Assembly: GCF_020171365.1 (NCBI RefSeq)
Contig: NZ_JAIUZO010000002.1
Location: forward strand, 868,001 to 932,000
Reading direction: 5' to 3'
DNA length: 64,000 nucleotides
DNA from: Qipengyuania gaetbuli
Lineage (GTDB): Bacteria; Pseudomonadota; Alphaproteobacteria; Sphingomonadales; Sphingomonadaceae
Part shown: in pieces, positions 44,642 to 53,788 of the stretch
How the letters are laid out: every line of letters begins with the position of its first letter
Position numbering within the stretch: position 1 is the first letter of the stretch
Made by a program: the position numbers and the translations under genes
The notes under the pieces: model-generated
Told to the model about the DNA's origin: nothing
The model's input: the letters and a program-made list of their open reading frames with translations, nothing else
The model's database searches: none

Positions 44642-45775
44642 GTGATCTGGATTGCCATCCGCATGCTGACCGGGGACGCGCAGAAGTTCTACGGACTGGT
44701 CTTCGGGATTGCCTTCTCGACCCTGCTCATCACCCAGCAGCTGACCATCTTCGTCAATCTGATCGAACGCGGTGCCAGCGGCGTCTACAACGTGTCGAGT
44801 GCCGACGTGTGGGTCATGGACCCCGTCAGCCGCACGACGGACGTTGCCTATGCGATGCCATCGACTGCGCTCGACAAGGTGCGGGGCGTACCCGGTGTCG
44901 AATGGGCGGTGCCGCATCTCAGGGCACAGGCAAGCGTGCGCACCAAGGATGGGGACCTTGAAGGCGTGGCGGTTATCGGCGTCGACGACGCGACGCTGAT
45001 CGGTCTTCCCAAGGCCATGGTCGAAGGTTCGCCCGACGTGCTGTCGCAGCCCGACAGTGTCATTATAGACGACGTTGGCACCACGCGCATGTTCCCCGAC
45101 CAGTCGCCGATCGGCGAGAGGCTCGAACTCAACGACCAGCGCGCGGTGGTTCGCGGGATTGCTGATGCGATACCCAGCTTCACCAGCACGGTGGTGCTCT
45201 ACACAAAGTACAGCAGGGCGCTGAATTTCGTACCCGGCACGCGCAACCGCCTGTCCTTCGTGCTCGTCGGCGCAGAGGACCCCGCGCAGGCCAAGGCCCT
45301 GTCCGAACGGATCGAGCGCGAGACCGGCCTCAAGGCCCAGACCCGCGACGAATTTGCGCGCGACGGGGTGCAGTTCATCATCGAAAACACCGGCATCCCG
45401 CTGAACTTCGGTATTACGGTGGCGCTCGGCTTCATCGTCGGCGTGGCGATTGTCGGCCTCACCTTCAGCCTGTTCATCCGCGACAACATCAAGCAGTTTG
45501 GCGCGCTCAAGGCGATCGGCGTCACGAACCGGAAGATCCGGCGGATGGTCATTGCGCAGGCAGGGTTGGTCGGGATCACCGGCTACGGCCTCGGGGTCCT
45601 CGGCACGATTGCTTTCATCTGGAGCTTCTCCGCCAATCCGACCTTCAAGGGTTTTTACATCCCCTGGCAGATCCCGCTCATCAGCCTTGCGGCAGTCGCG
45701 CTCATCCTCGCGCTGACCGGCTGGCTGGCGCTGCGCAACGTGCTCAAGACCGAACCTGCGGCGGTGTTCCGCTGA
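44642..45775 (+). CDS. ABC exporter permease, FtsX/MacB-type (DevC-like)
   Basis: The 377-residue inner-membrane protein has one N-terminal span (YGLVFGIAFSTLLIT), a periplasmic domain of about 200 residues starting with GVYNVSSADVWVMDP, and three C-terminal spans with the FtsX-domain core (FGALKAIGVTNRKIRRMVIAQAG). This layout matches DevC/MacB permeases that move substrate from the periplasm through an adaptor and outer-membrane channel. The start is a GTG at 44642. TGATG overlap with the next gene couples it to its ATPase. Confidence 0.9.
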   Translation: MIWIAIRMLTGDAQKFYGLVFGIAFSTLLITQQLTIFVNLIERGASGVYNVSSADVWVMDPVSRTTDVAYAMPSTALDKVRGVPGVEWAVPHLRAQASVRTKDGDLEGVAVIGVDDATLIGLPKAMVEGSPDVLSQPDSVIIDDVGTTRMFPDQSPIGERLELNDQRAVVRGIADAIPSFTSTVVLYTKYSRALNFVPGTRNRLSFVLVGAEDPAQAKALSERIERETGLKAQTRDEFARDGVQFIIENTGIPLNFGITVALGFIVGVAIVGLTFSLFIRDNIKQFGALKAIGVTNRKIRRMVIAQAGLVGITGYGLGVLGTIAFIWSFSANPTFKGFYIPWQIPLISLAAVALILALTGWLALRNVLKTEPAAVFR

Positions 45776-46518
45776 TGGGACGTATGCTCGACACCAGCGC
45801 CATCGGTGGCTGCAAGCCGGACTCCGCGATCTGCACGCGCGGCGTCACGCGCGATTTCACCGCCGGCCAGCAGACCATCACCGTATTGCACGGCATCGAC
45901 CTCGACATTCGTGCAGGCGAAATGACGTTCCTCGTGGGCGAGAGCGGATCGGGCAAGACGACGCTCATTTCGATCATGTGCGGCATTCTCTGGCCGACCC
46001 TTGGCGAAGTGAAGGTGTTCGGCACCGACATCTACGATCTCGACGATACGGCGCTGGTCGAATTCCGCCTCAACAACATCGGCTTCATCTTCCAGCAGTA
46101 CAATCTGATCCCGTCGATCGACGCTGCCAGCAATGCCGCCGTCCCCCTCATCGCGCAGGGCATGGACCGGCACGAAGCGCGCAAGCGGGCGGTAGAGATG
46201 ATGGCCAAGCTCAACATCCGCGACCAGGCCGACAAACTGCCCAGCCAGCTGTCGGGCGGCCAGCAGCAGCGCGTCGCCATCGCCCGCGCGCTGGTCCATG
46301 AACCGCGCCTCGTGGTCTGCGACGAGCCGACCGCAGCGCTCGATGCGGCATCCGGCCGTCGCGTGATGGACCTCCTGCGCGAAGTGGCCGTGGCCGAAGA
46401 CCGCGCCTGCATCATCGTTACCCACGACAACCGCGTTTTCGACCTCGCCGACCGCATCCTCATGCTCGAGGACGGCAAGATCATCCATGACGGCAGCGAA
46501 ATGCCCGAGGACCACTGA
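45775..46518 (+). CDS. ABC exporter ATPase (MacB/DevA/LolD-type)
   Basis: This 247-residue cytoplasmic ATPase has Walker A VGESGSGKTT, Q-loop FIFQQYNLIPS, signature LSGGQQQRVAIARAL, Walker B LVVCDEPTAALDA and the switch histidine in VTHDNRVFDLAD. It overlaps the permease gene by one base and is followed after one base by the adaptor gene. It powers the four-gene exporter. Confidence 0.95.
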   Translation: MGRMLDTSAIGGCKPDSAICTRGVTRDFTAGQQTITVLHGIDLDIRAGEMTFLVGESGSGKTTLISIMCGILWPTLGEVKVFGTDIYDLDDTALVEFRLNNIGFIFQQYNLIPSIDAASNAAVPLIAQGMDRHEARKRAVEMMAKLNIRDQADKLPSQLSGGQQQRVAIARALVHEPRLVVCDEPTAALDAASGRRVMDLLREVAVAEDRACIIVTHDNRVFDLADRILMLEDGKIIHDGSEMPEDH

Positions 46519-46519
46519 C

Positions 46520-47512
46520 ATGGCTTTCAATCTCCGCAATCTCAGCTTTTCGAGGCAGTTCCTCCCTGTCATCGCGATTGTCGCGCTGTTGCTGGCGGCT
46601 ATCTTCATCGTAAGCGGTCTTCCCGACCGGACATTGAGTGAGCCGGAACGCGATCCGCCCCGTGCCCCCGAAGAGCTTGCCGATGCCCCGCGCGTCGCCG
46701 GGTCGGGCGTGGTCGAGCCGTCGAGCGAACTCATCCAGATCGGCTCTGCACTGTCGGGCCTCGTTACCGGCCTTTATGTCCAGCCGGGTGACCGGGTAAG
46801 CCAGGGCCAGCTGCTCTTCACCGTCGACGACCGTGCCGCGCGCGCCGGCCTGCGCGAAGCGGAAGCAGCGATCGGCGAGGCGCGGGCGGCAATCGCAGAG
46901 GCGCAGACCGCCCGCAGCACGGCCCTTCGCCAGCTCGATCTCTATCGCGGCGTCGACGATCCGGCAGCGGTCAGCCGCTCGGAAGTCATCCGCGCAGAAG
47001 GCGAAGCGAGCGCTGCAGGCGAACGGCTCTCGCTTGCCCGTGCCCGCCTCGAAGCTGCGCAGGCCCGCGCAGCCAGCGCCCGCACCGAAATCGGCCGCCT
47101 GAGCATCCGAGCGCCGATTGCGGGCGAAATCCTGGCGGTGAACATCCGCAAGGGCGAATATGTTTCGACCATGGGCGGCGGTGGCTCCCAGCCCTTCATC
47201 GAGATGGGTCAGACCCAGCCGCTGTTCGTGCGGATCGACATCGACGAAGAGCAGGCCGCACGATTGAAGCTGGGCGCTCCTGCCACCGTCAGCTCGCGCG
47301 GCGCGTCCGATCGCCAGGTCCAGGCACGCTTCGTGCGCGCCGAGCCGCTGGTTGTTCCCAAGCGCTCGCTCACCAATTCTGCTGCAGAGCGCGTCGATGT
47401 GCGCGTGTTGCAGGTCCTCTATGCCCTGCCCGACGCAAACAGCGAGGAGGAACGCCTGTTCCGCGTGGGACAGCAGGTCGATGCCTATATCCCGGCGGTG
47501 AAGGCACGATGA
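46520..47512 (+). CDS. HlyD-family periplasmic adaptor (membrane fusion protein)
   Basis: The 330-residue protein has one N-terminal membrane anchor (LPVIAIVALLLAAIFIVSGL), a lipoyl half-motif (GLVTGLYVQPGDRVSQGQLLFTVD), a helical coiled-coil hairpin (about 105-190, rich in alanine, glutamate and arginine) and a returning lipoyl half (LSIRAPIAGEILAVNIRKGEYV) before the beta-barrel domain. It would bridge the permease and the outer-membrane channel. Its ATG at 46520 follows the ATPase stop by 1 base, and its end overlaps the channel gene by 4 bases. Confidence 0.93.
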   Translation: MAFNLRNLSFSRQFLPVIAIVALLLAAIFIVSGLPDRTLSEPERDPPRAPEELADAPRVAGSGVVEPSSELIQIGSALSGLVTGLYVQPGDRVSQGQLLFTVDDRAARAGLREAEAAIGEARAAIAEAQTARSTALRQLDLYRGVDDPAAVSRSEVIRAEGEASAAGERLSLARARLEAAQARAASARTEIGRLSIRAPIAGEILAVNIRKGEYVSTMGGGGSQPFIEMGQTQPLFVRIDIDEEQAARLKLGAPATVSSRGASDRQVQARFVRAEPLVVPKRSLTNSAAERVDVRVLQVLYALPDANSEEERLFRVGQQVDAYIPAVKAR

Positions 47513-48936
47513 GGCGCGCGTTCCTGATCGCGGCCTCCACCCTTGCGCTGGGCGCCTGTGCGGGCGGTCCGCCGCCCGAAGTGGCAACGCCCGAGCCGGT
47601 CCTGCCTGCGCAATATCTTTACGCACCCGATACGGCGACGGACACGGCACTCACCACGTTGCTGCCTGCCAGCGATCCCGCATTCGACACGCTGGCTGCA
47701 CAGGCGCTCGCCGGCTCCCCGACGCTTGGTGAGGCGCTCGCCAGGATAGACCAGGCACGCGCAGGCGCCGACCGTGCAGGTGCCGAACGCCTGCCCAGTG
47801 TCGGTGCCAATGCGAGTGTCGAAGGCAGGCGCAGCAATCCGGCGCAGTTCGGCGGCAATCTGCCCGCCGCCATCTCCTTCGACACCGAACAGATCGCCTA
47901 TGCCGCGAATGTCACGGCCCGATGGGATCTCGACCTATTCGGCCGCCTCCGGGCGCAAGAACGCGCAGCGCTGGCCCGCATCGACGCCGCCGACGCCTCG
48001 GCCCGCGGCGTGCGCAATGCGCTGCTGGCCGAAATCGCGGCGAGCGTGATCGACTGGCGTACGCTCGACGCCCGCAAGGCTGCGATAGAGGAGGACCTCG
48101 CCGCAGCCACCGAATTGGCAAGGCTGGCAGGCGTGCGTGAAAGGGCTGGCCTAGCTCCCGGTTTCGACCGGGTGCGGGCCGAAAGCGCAGCGAATGCCTC
48201 GCGCAGCCGCCTTGCTGCCGTCGAGAGCGAGCGTGCCCGGATCATCGGGCGACTGGTCACGCTGACCGCCCAGGGCGGTGCGCAGGTCCGTGCGGCTCTC
48301 GCCGCTGATGCGCCGGATGCAGGCTTTGCGAATGCACCCGCAAGCCTGCCGAGCGAATTGCTCGCCAACCGCCCCGACGTCCTGGCTGCCGCAGCCAATC
48401 TGGCAGCGGCCGATGCCGAACTGGCGGCAACCGCCCGCCGCCGCTTCCCGACTTTCGACCTGTCGGGCGTCATCGGCCTGCTAGCCTTCAGCCCGGGCGA
48501 CCTGTTCGACGAGGATTCGATCGTCGGTTCGCTGGCTGCCGGCATTGCGGGACCGCTGCTCGACTTCGGTCGCATCGAGGCCGAGATCGACGGCGCCGCT
48601 GCAGAAAAGCGGGCCGCCTTCGAGGCGTATCGCGGTGCGGTCTATACCGCGCTTGGCGATGCGGAGGCGGCGTACGGGCTCGTCGCTGCTGCGGATCTCG
48701 AGGCCTCGGCCGCAGCGCAGGAGGCAGCCAGCCTGTCGCGCGCGGCAGCGCTTGCCGAAACCCGCCAGCGCGCCGGTCTCGCTGATTTCCTGACGGTGCT
48801 CGAAGCGCGCCGGGCCGCCGATGCGAGCGGCGAGCGCGCAGCGGCTGTAGCCGGCCGTGCAGCACGGGCGCGGGTCATCCTGTGGCAGGCGCTCGGCGGC
48901 GATACTCAGCCGATCACGCGGTCGACCAGCCAGTAA
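47509..48936 (+). CDS. Outer-membrane efflux channel, NodT/TolC-type lipoprotein
   Basis: The 475-residue protein has a lipoprotein signal (LALGAC, Cys17) and two outer-membrane-efflux repeats with long alpha-helices, including WDLDLFGRLRAQERAALARIDAADA and the matching LLDFGRIEAEIDGAAAEKRAAFEAY region, quoted in part. It completes a tripartite exporter with the three genes before it. The end of this gene overlaps the convergent HupE-like gene by 31 bases, so both C-termini are encoded in opposite directions in the same DNA. Confidence 0.93.
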   Translation: MRRAFLIAASTLALGACAGGPPPEVATPEPVLPAQYLYAPDTATDTALTTLLPASDPAFDTLAAQALAGSPTLGEALARIDQARAGADRAGAERLPSVGANASVEGRRSNPAQFGGNLPAAISFDTEQIAYAANVTARWDLDLFGRLRAQERAALARIDAADASARGVRNALLAEIAASVIDWRTLDARKAAIEEDLAAATELARLAGVRERAGLAPGFDRVRAESAANASRSRLAAVESERARIIGRLVTLTAQGGAQVRAALAADAPDAGFANAPASLPSELLANRPDVLAAAANLAAADAELAATARRRFPTFDLSGVIGLLAFSPGDLFDEDSIVGSLAAGIAGPLLDFGRIEAEIDGAAAEKRAAFEAYRGAVYTALGDAEAAYGLVAAADLEASAAAQEAASLSRAAALAETRQRAGLADFLTVLEARRAADASGERAAAVAGRAARARVILWQALGGDTQPITRSTSQ

Positions 48937-49877
48937 GCCCCGGTGATGCCGATGGCGTAGGAGGCGAGCCGCAAGGCGGGTGCCTCGACGCCCGGGCGAA
49001 CGCGCCCGAGCAGCGCCAGCAGGCCCATCACGACCGCGATTACGAGAAGCTGCCCGGCCTCTACGCCGAGGTTGAAGCTTACCAGCGCTGCCGGCACCTC
49101 GCCTTCGGGCAGGCCGATTTCGCGCAACGCCCCGGCAAAGCCGAAGCCGTGGAGCAGGCCGAACAGGAACGCGACCAGCCAGGGCAGACGGCGCGTCAGC
49201 GTTTCGCGCGTGCCGCGTGCGATCTCCACGGCGAGGAATACGATCGACAGCGCGATCAGGGCCTCGACCGGGCGCTGGGGCAGCCCGGCGAAGCCGAGCG
49301 TGGTCGCTGCCAGCGTCAGCGAATGCGCCACGGTAAATGCCGTGGCCGACTTCACGACAGCCCAGCCGCGGCCGACGAGCAGGACCAGCGCAATCACGAA
49401 GAGCAAATGATCCCAGCCGGCCAGTATGTGTTCGACGCCGATCACGAAGTAGCTGCGCCAGACCTGCGTGCTGGATGGAACTGTCGAGACAAGTGCCAGC
49501 GGCTCTGCAGCGGTCAGCCGGTGGACCTGTACAGGACGATCCAGCGGTGCGACACGCAGGACAGCGTCCGATTGGCCGACCAGCGCGGGCCAGCCCATCG
49601 CCTTGCCCGCTACCGGCCCATCGCAGCGAACGGCCGCGCGCCCGGTCACCGCAAGGGCAGCTTTGTCGAGCACCGGTTCACCATCGAACCTGCAACCCTC
49701 GGGCAATTGCGGCCGCGCCTGACTGGCCGCATTGGGCCTGGACATGGGTTCGCGCCAGCCGATGGTCCAGCGCGTCTCGTCAACCTGTTCGAACTGGATG
49801 GATATGGGCCGAAGCTCGTCGGCCAGCGCCGGCGACGATAGGAACACGCCCAGCAGGAGCGCCAGCAGGCGGATCAT
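48906..49877 (-). CDS. HupE/UreJ-like membrane protein with periplasmic N-domain
   Basis: The 323-residue protein has a signal peptide (cleavage after ALA, about residue 19), an extracytoplasmic domain (about 20-135), and about seven membrane spans of the HupE/UreJ_2 type. Histidine-containing spans are typical: GVEHILAGWDHLLFVIALVLL, TAFTVAHSLTLA and FLFGLLHGFGFAGALREIG, the longer ones quoted in part. Relatives include nickel or cobalt permeases, so metal transport is a reasonable guess. Its start overlaps the PpiC-like gene as ATGA. Confidence 0.82.
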   Translation of the reverse strand: MIRLLALLLGVFLSSPALADELRPISIQFEQVDETRWTIGWREPMSRPNAASQARPQLPEGCRFDGEPVLDKAALAVTGRAAVRCDGPVAGKAMGWPALVGQSDAVLRVAPLDRPVQVHRLTAAEPLALVSTVPSSTQVWRSYFVIGVEHILAGWDHLLFVIALVLLVGRGWAVVKSATAFTVAHSLTLAATTLGFAGLPQRPVEALIALSIVFLAVEIARGTRETLTRRLPWLVAFLFGLLHGFGFAGALREIGLPEGEVPAALVSFNLGVEAGQLLVIAVVMGLLALLGRVRPGVEAPALRLASYAIGITGAYWLVDRVIG

Positions 49878-50659
49878 TCGATTTCCACGGTGTAGGCGTC
49901 GCGCAGCAGCCGGTAGGCCTCGGCTCGCCGGTTTGCCAGCGTCCCGTTGCGCCAGTCGGCCTCGACCTTGTCGCGCACGCTCTCGAAGGGCTGTGTCGCG
50001 ACACCGCTACGCTTCATCAGGCGCACGAGATGCCAGCCGAAGCCCGAAGGCAAGGGCCCTTGCCATTCGTGCGACACGGGCAATTGGGAAATCTCGCCGA
50101 CAAATTGCGTACCGAACACGCGCGAGGCTTCGTCGATTGTCACGCCGTCCATCCCGCGCGGGAGGCTGATCGCCATTCCACGCGGTCGGGGCTCGTCGAG
50201 AGCATCGAGTGCACCCTTCTCACTGTCGAAATAGAGCTGTTCGAAGGTTACCTCACCGCCGCCGCCGAACCTTTCCGCATTGGCGGAATGCCACTGGCGC
50301 AGCACCTCTTCCGAAGGACTGGAGGTTTCGACCTCGGCGCCCGCCAACTCGTCCATCTTGGCGGCCAGGCGGCGACGGACTGCCGGGTCGCCCTGGTCGA
50401 GGCCGAGGCGCAGCGCTTCGCGGTAGAGGATTTCCTCGCGCACCCAGCGATCGATCTGGGCCGCAAGCTCGCCATCGGTCGGCGGCCTGCCCATGGTCCG
50501 TTCGAACCCGAGAGCAAGCGCCGCCTGTTCCTCGCGCGAAAGCACGATCGTGCGTTCGGCAGGATCGACCGGCTCGCCCCTGAGCGCGAGCAGCCCCCAG
50601 ATGACGGCCCCCGCAAGAAGGAAATGCGCGAGTGGGTCGCGCAAGGCCTTGCGGATCAT
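49874..50659 (-). CDS. Membrane-anchored parvulin-type peptidyl-prolyl isomerase (PpiC/SurA-like)
   Basis: The 261-residue protein starts with a single membrane anchor (DPLAHFLLAGAVIWGLLAL) and a helical chaperone-like region (SREEQAALALGFERTMGRPP, WVREEILYREALRLGLDQGD). The C-terminal rotamase-like part includes VTFEQLYFDS and FVGEISQLPVSHEWQGPLPSGFGWHLVRL, given in part. It would fold a periplasmic or outer-membrane client. The ATG at 50659 overlaps the DUF3604 stop as ATGA, and its own stop overlaps the HupE-like start, so all three are coupled. Confidence 0.85.
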   Translation of the reverse strand: MIRKALRDPLAHFLLAGAVIWGLLALRGEPVDPAERTIVLSREEQAALALGFERTMGRPPTDGELAAQIDRWVREEILYREALRLGLDQGDPAVRRRLAAKMDELAGAEVETSSPSEEVLRQWHSANAERFGGGGEVTFEQLYFDSEKGALDALDEPRPRGMAISLPRGMDGVTIDEASRVFGTQFVGEISQLPVSHEWQGPLPSGFGWHLVRLMKRSGVATQPFESVRDKVEADWRNGTLANRRAEAYRLLRDAYTVEIE

Positions 50660-52578
50660 TTCATGATCGGCGGGGCATCGCCGGGCGTCTTTCGGGGCCG
50701 GAGCCATACGGGCGAAGAGTAGGCACGCTCCTGCGTTACGCTCGCTTCCACCACTTCCGAGGGCAGCTTCAGCCCGAAGCGCTTGGCATCAAAAAGCACC
50801 CAGTTCGGCGTCGGGATCTCGAGCACGCGGACATAATAGAAGGCCCGCTGACCCGCACGGTAGTCAGGGTCGGACCAGGTGGCCCGCAATTCCGCCGCAC
50901 CGATGGAGTTGGCATAGCTCGCCTGTGCACGGTCAACCGTATCGCCGACCGGCGGCAAGGCATCGGCACTGGCTCCTTCACGGCCGCTCCAGGCGATATT
51001 GTATACCTTCTCGCGCTGGGTCCCGTCGGCATCGAGCCAGCCCTTCACGATCTGGACCCGGTCAAGATTTGCACCGTCCGGATCCTTGAGCGCGCTCACG
51101 AGGAACACGGGCGCCTTGCCCGCATCGACAAGATCGCCGCCCATGGGCACGCCGCGTGTGTAGCCGGAGCGGACCCAGTCTCCTTCCCAGTCGCTCTCGC
51201 TGAAATCGAAGCCGGCAAAGAGCCGCACGACCATGCGCGAGCCCGTGGTCGCATAGACTTCGCGCCGCATGAAGGCGTCGAAGATTTCCGCCCGCGTGTT
51301 GCCGCGCGCCCAAGCGGCTGCGTAGCCGCTGGCGAGGTAGTGCCAGCCGAAACGCCCCTGCCGTGTGCCGAGGTTCTGCGGCAGCATGGCCCGATCGCTC
51401 TTGGGTTCGTTGCCCGTGTGCTTGCCGAAGAAATTGTCCTCGTCGGCAGTTGCGAGCGCCGTGTGACTGTCGGTCGAACCGATCAGACCGAAAGCGTAAG
51501 GATTGGCGCCCATCCGTTGCTCCAGCGTCAACCCGCGCAACAGGGCCGAACGCACGTAGCTTCCCGCGAACATGTCCGGCGTCGTCTTGGCCGTCAGCGG
51601 CAAGTTGCCAAGGTCCCATCCGGCATCTCCGAAACCGGCGAATTCGTCGTTCGGCGACAGGAAGGAATGGGTCTCGCTATCGCCCTTGATCTGGGTCACC
51701 TCGACGACCGGTTCGCGGGCCGCGCGGCGCCGTGCATAGTCCGCGCTCATCGGGCCGCCATCAGGGCCAATCAGTTCGAACATCATGCCGTTCGACAGGT
51801 TCGAATTATGCGGGATGGCGAGGACCTTGCCCGCGGTCTTCTCCTCGTAGGCTTCCATGTAGTCCCACAGGCCGGTGACGTCGCCGTCGAGCCCGGGATA
51901 GGGCACGACCTCGCCGGTCTTCGCGCTACCGTCGCGGAACATGACGACGCGGTGCAGATTGTTGCCGCCCGGCATAAGCGTCCATTCGAAGCCCGCAAAG
52001 GCTGTGAACGTGCCCGGGTCGTTGTACCGGTCGAGCAGCGCAAGGTGCCGGTCCCACAGGTCGCGTGTCGCCTTTGCCTGCCGTTCCGGATCGCGCAGCG
52101 CCTCGGGAATCTCGTCATTTGCAGCTGCCGTGATGAGTTCTGCCACGGCCCGGGTCGACTGCTCCGGGCTCTCGTGCATCATGTCGCGCCAGCGCCGCAG
52201 CGTGGGGTCGCGCACCATCATGCGCGGTGCGTCATAAAGGCGGCGGGTTGCGCCCATTGCGTCCGAGTGGTCGGCAATGACGAGGAAATCGAGCGGCCGG
52301 TCGAGCCTCGCCGCCGTGCCGGTGGTAGCGATCACCTCCTCGCCGCGCGCGAATTTCAGCGCGTCTTCCGCGCCCAGCCTGACGCCGAAACCGAAGGCAT
52401 CGACCGACACGTCCGTATGCAAATGGGTGTCGCCCCAATAGGGCCGGTCGGGGAACTCGGCGAGTTCGATAGTGTTCGTCCCGTCCCCGCTCTTCGCCTC
52501 GTCTGCACCGCCCGCACCGGGCATGCCGCAGGATGCGAGCAGGACGGGTGCAGCAAGCAACCCGAAGCGTTTGATCAT
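50656..52578 (-). CDS. DUF3604 lipoprotein with PHP-type metal site
   Basis: The 640-residue protein has a lipoprotein signal (LLASC, Cys17). The rest is DUF3604, with a PHP-like metal-binding pattern: HLH in WGDTHLHTDVS (His52, His54), DFLVIADHSD (Asp103, His104), IPHNSN in the middle and STDSHTALA later. PHP domains are often phosphoesterases, but no activity is established for this family to my knowledge. It heads a coupled triad with a PpiC-like foldase and a HupE-like membrane protein, and follows exoD by 50 bases. Confidence 0.88.
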   Translation of the reverse strand: MIKRFGLLAAPVLLASCGMPGAGGADEAKSGDGTNTIELAEFPDRPYWGDTHLHTDVSVDAFGFGVRLGAEDALKFARGEEVIATTGTAARLDRPLDFLVIADHSDAMGATRRLYDAPRMMVRDPTLRRWRDMMHESPEQSTRAVAELITAAANDEIPEALRDPERQAKATRDLWDRHLALLDRYNDPGTFTAFAGFEWTLMPGGNNLHRVVMFRDGSAKTGEVVPYPGLDGDVTGLWDYMEAYEEKTAGKVLAIPHNSNLSNGMMFELIGPDGGPMSADYARRRAAREPVVEVTQIKGDSETHSFLSPNDEFAGFGDAGWDLGNLPLTAKTTPDMFAGSYVRSALLRGLTLEQRMGANPYAFGLIGSTDSHTALATADEDNFFGKHTGNEPKSDRAMLPQNLGTRQGRFGWHYLASGYAAAWARGNTRAEIFDAFMRREVYATTGSRMVVRLFAGFDFSESDWEGDWVRSGYTRGVPMGGDLVDAGKAPVFLVSALKDPDGANLDRVQIVKGWLDADGTQREKVYNIAWSGREGASADALPPVGDTVDRAQASYANSIGAAELRATWSDPDYRAGQRAFYYVRVLEIPTPNWVLFDAKRFGLKLPSEVVEASVTQERAYSSPVWLRPRKTPGDAPPIMK

Positions 52579-52628
52579 CCCAAATTCCCCTCTCCGCCGG
52601 CGAATGTGCCGGAGCGCAGGGGATCAGG

Positions 52629-53282
52629 TCAAGCAGGTATGCTGTTTGAAACCCATTCGAGCCGCGCCATGCCCCCGTCACCACCCTCTTCCGAAGTGGA
52701 ATAATAGTAGGTGCCGCCGCCCAGTGCAGCGACGGCGAGCAGCATGGACAGCAGCATGATGGCCCCGTCGCGGACGGTCAGCGCGAGCCCGATGGCGGCA
52801 ATCGCCAGCATAGGTCCACTGCTGGCAAAGGGCAGGAATTCGAGCGGCGGTACGGTCAGGCAGAGCAGGATCACGACCGCAGCCGCAATCCGCACCCAGA
52901 TACCCTTGGTCAGTGCCTCGAGCCGGCCGTGGCTGTGTTCGTCGAGCCAGTGGGCAATACCGCGCAACTTGCCGATGCCCTTGTGCAGCTTGCGGCTTTC
53001 GACCGCGCGGTCCTGCAGCCATTGCGGCATCCAGATGTGGTCCTTGCCGAACAGCAGTTGTACCGCGACCAGGCCGATCACCACGGCAAGAAACGTCGGC
53101 ACGCCGGGAATACCGCCGACCGGCGTTATCTCGAGCAGCGCGGGCAGCATGATGAACGGCCCGAAGCTGCGCCCGCCGAAATCGTCGAGCACATCGCCGA
53201 TACGCACCTTCTCGCCCTTGGCGGCAAGGTCGTCGAGTTCGCCCAGTACGTCCTCGACGCCTTCGGGTTCGTGATCGCTCAT
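52629..53282 (-). CDS. ExoD-family exopolysaccharide synthesis protein
   Basis: The 217-residue membrane protein matches ExoD through an N-terminal cytoplasmic part (GEKVRIGDVLDDFGGRSFGP), then MLPALLEITPVGGIPGVPTFLA, and four to five spans. ExoD was named from Rhizobium exopolysaccharide mutants; its biochemical role is unclear. It lies between maoC and the DUF3604 gene on the same strand with gaps of about 45-50 bases. Confidence 0.9.
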   Translation of the reverse strand: MSDHEPEGVEDVLGELDDLAAKGEKVRIGDVLDDFGGRSFGPFIMLPALLEITPVGGIPGVPTFLAVVIGLVAVQLLFGKDHIWMPQWLQDRAVESRKLHKGIGKLRGIAHWLDEHSHGRLEALTKGIWVRIAAAVVILLCLTVPPLEFLPFASSGPMLAIAAIGLALTVRDGAIMLLSMLLAVAALGGGTYYYSTSEEGGDGGMARLEWVSNSIPA

Positions 53283-53326
53283 GCGCCTCTCCTCAAGCGG
53301 TCAGAACGCACGAACTGCCAAAAAGG

Positions 53327-53788
53327 CTACGCGGCGCCGGCAGGTGCCTTCTTCAGCAGCGCCGAACGCTCGCACCGGCAAACCACCTCGCCCCGCTGGT
53401 TCACCGCCTCGTGGAGGAAGGTCACGATGCCGGTGTCGGGCCGTGACTTGCTTTCGCGCAGGTCCACGACCTCGCTCGTCGCATGGAGCGTGTCCCCGAT
53501 GAAGACCGGCTTGGGCATGACCAGCTTGTCGTAACCGAGGTTCGCCACCAGCGTGCCGAGGGTCGTGTCGCCCACCGAGAGGCCCACCATCAGCGAGAAG
53601 GTATAGGTCCCGTTGACGAGGATCTGCCCAAACTCGCTTGCCTTCGCTGCTTCCACGTCGAGGTGGAGCGGCTGCGGATTGTGGGTCATCACGGTGAAGA
53701 AGAGGTTGTCCGCTTCGGTCACCGTGCGCCGGATCTCGTGGGTCAGCTTGTCGCCGACCTGCCATTCATCGAAATATCGGCCCGCCAT
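53327..53788 (-). CDS. MaoC-family (R)-enoyl-CoA hydratase-like protein
   Basis: The 153-residue hotdog-fold protein has the hydratase-2 pattern [20 protein letters not shown], with the catalytic Asp/Asn and His arrangement, and [17 protein letters not shown] after it. It probably hydrates an enoyl-CoA or acts on a branched or aromatic acyl-CoA. The ATG at 53788 overlaps the aldehyde dehydrogenase stop by one base (TAATG), so the two are coupled. Confidence 0.88.
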   Translation of the reverse strand: MAGRYFDEWQVGDKLTHEIRRTVTEADNLFFTVMTHNPQPLHLDVEAAKASEFGQILVNGTYTFSLMVGLSVGDTTLGTLVANLGYDKLVMPKPVFIGDTLHATSEVVDLRESKSRPDTGIVTFLHEAVNQRGEVVCRCERSALLKKAPAGAA

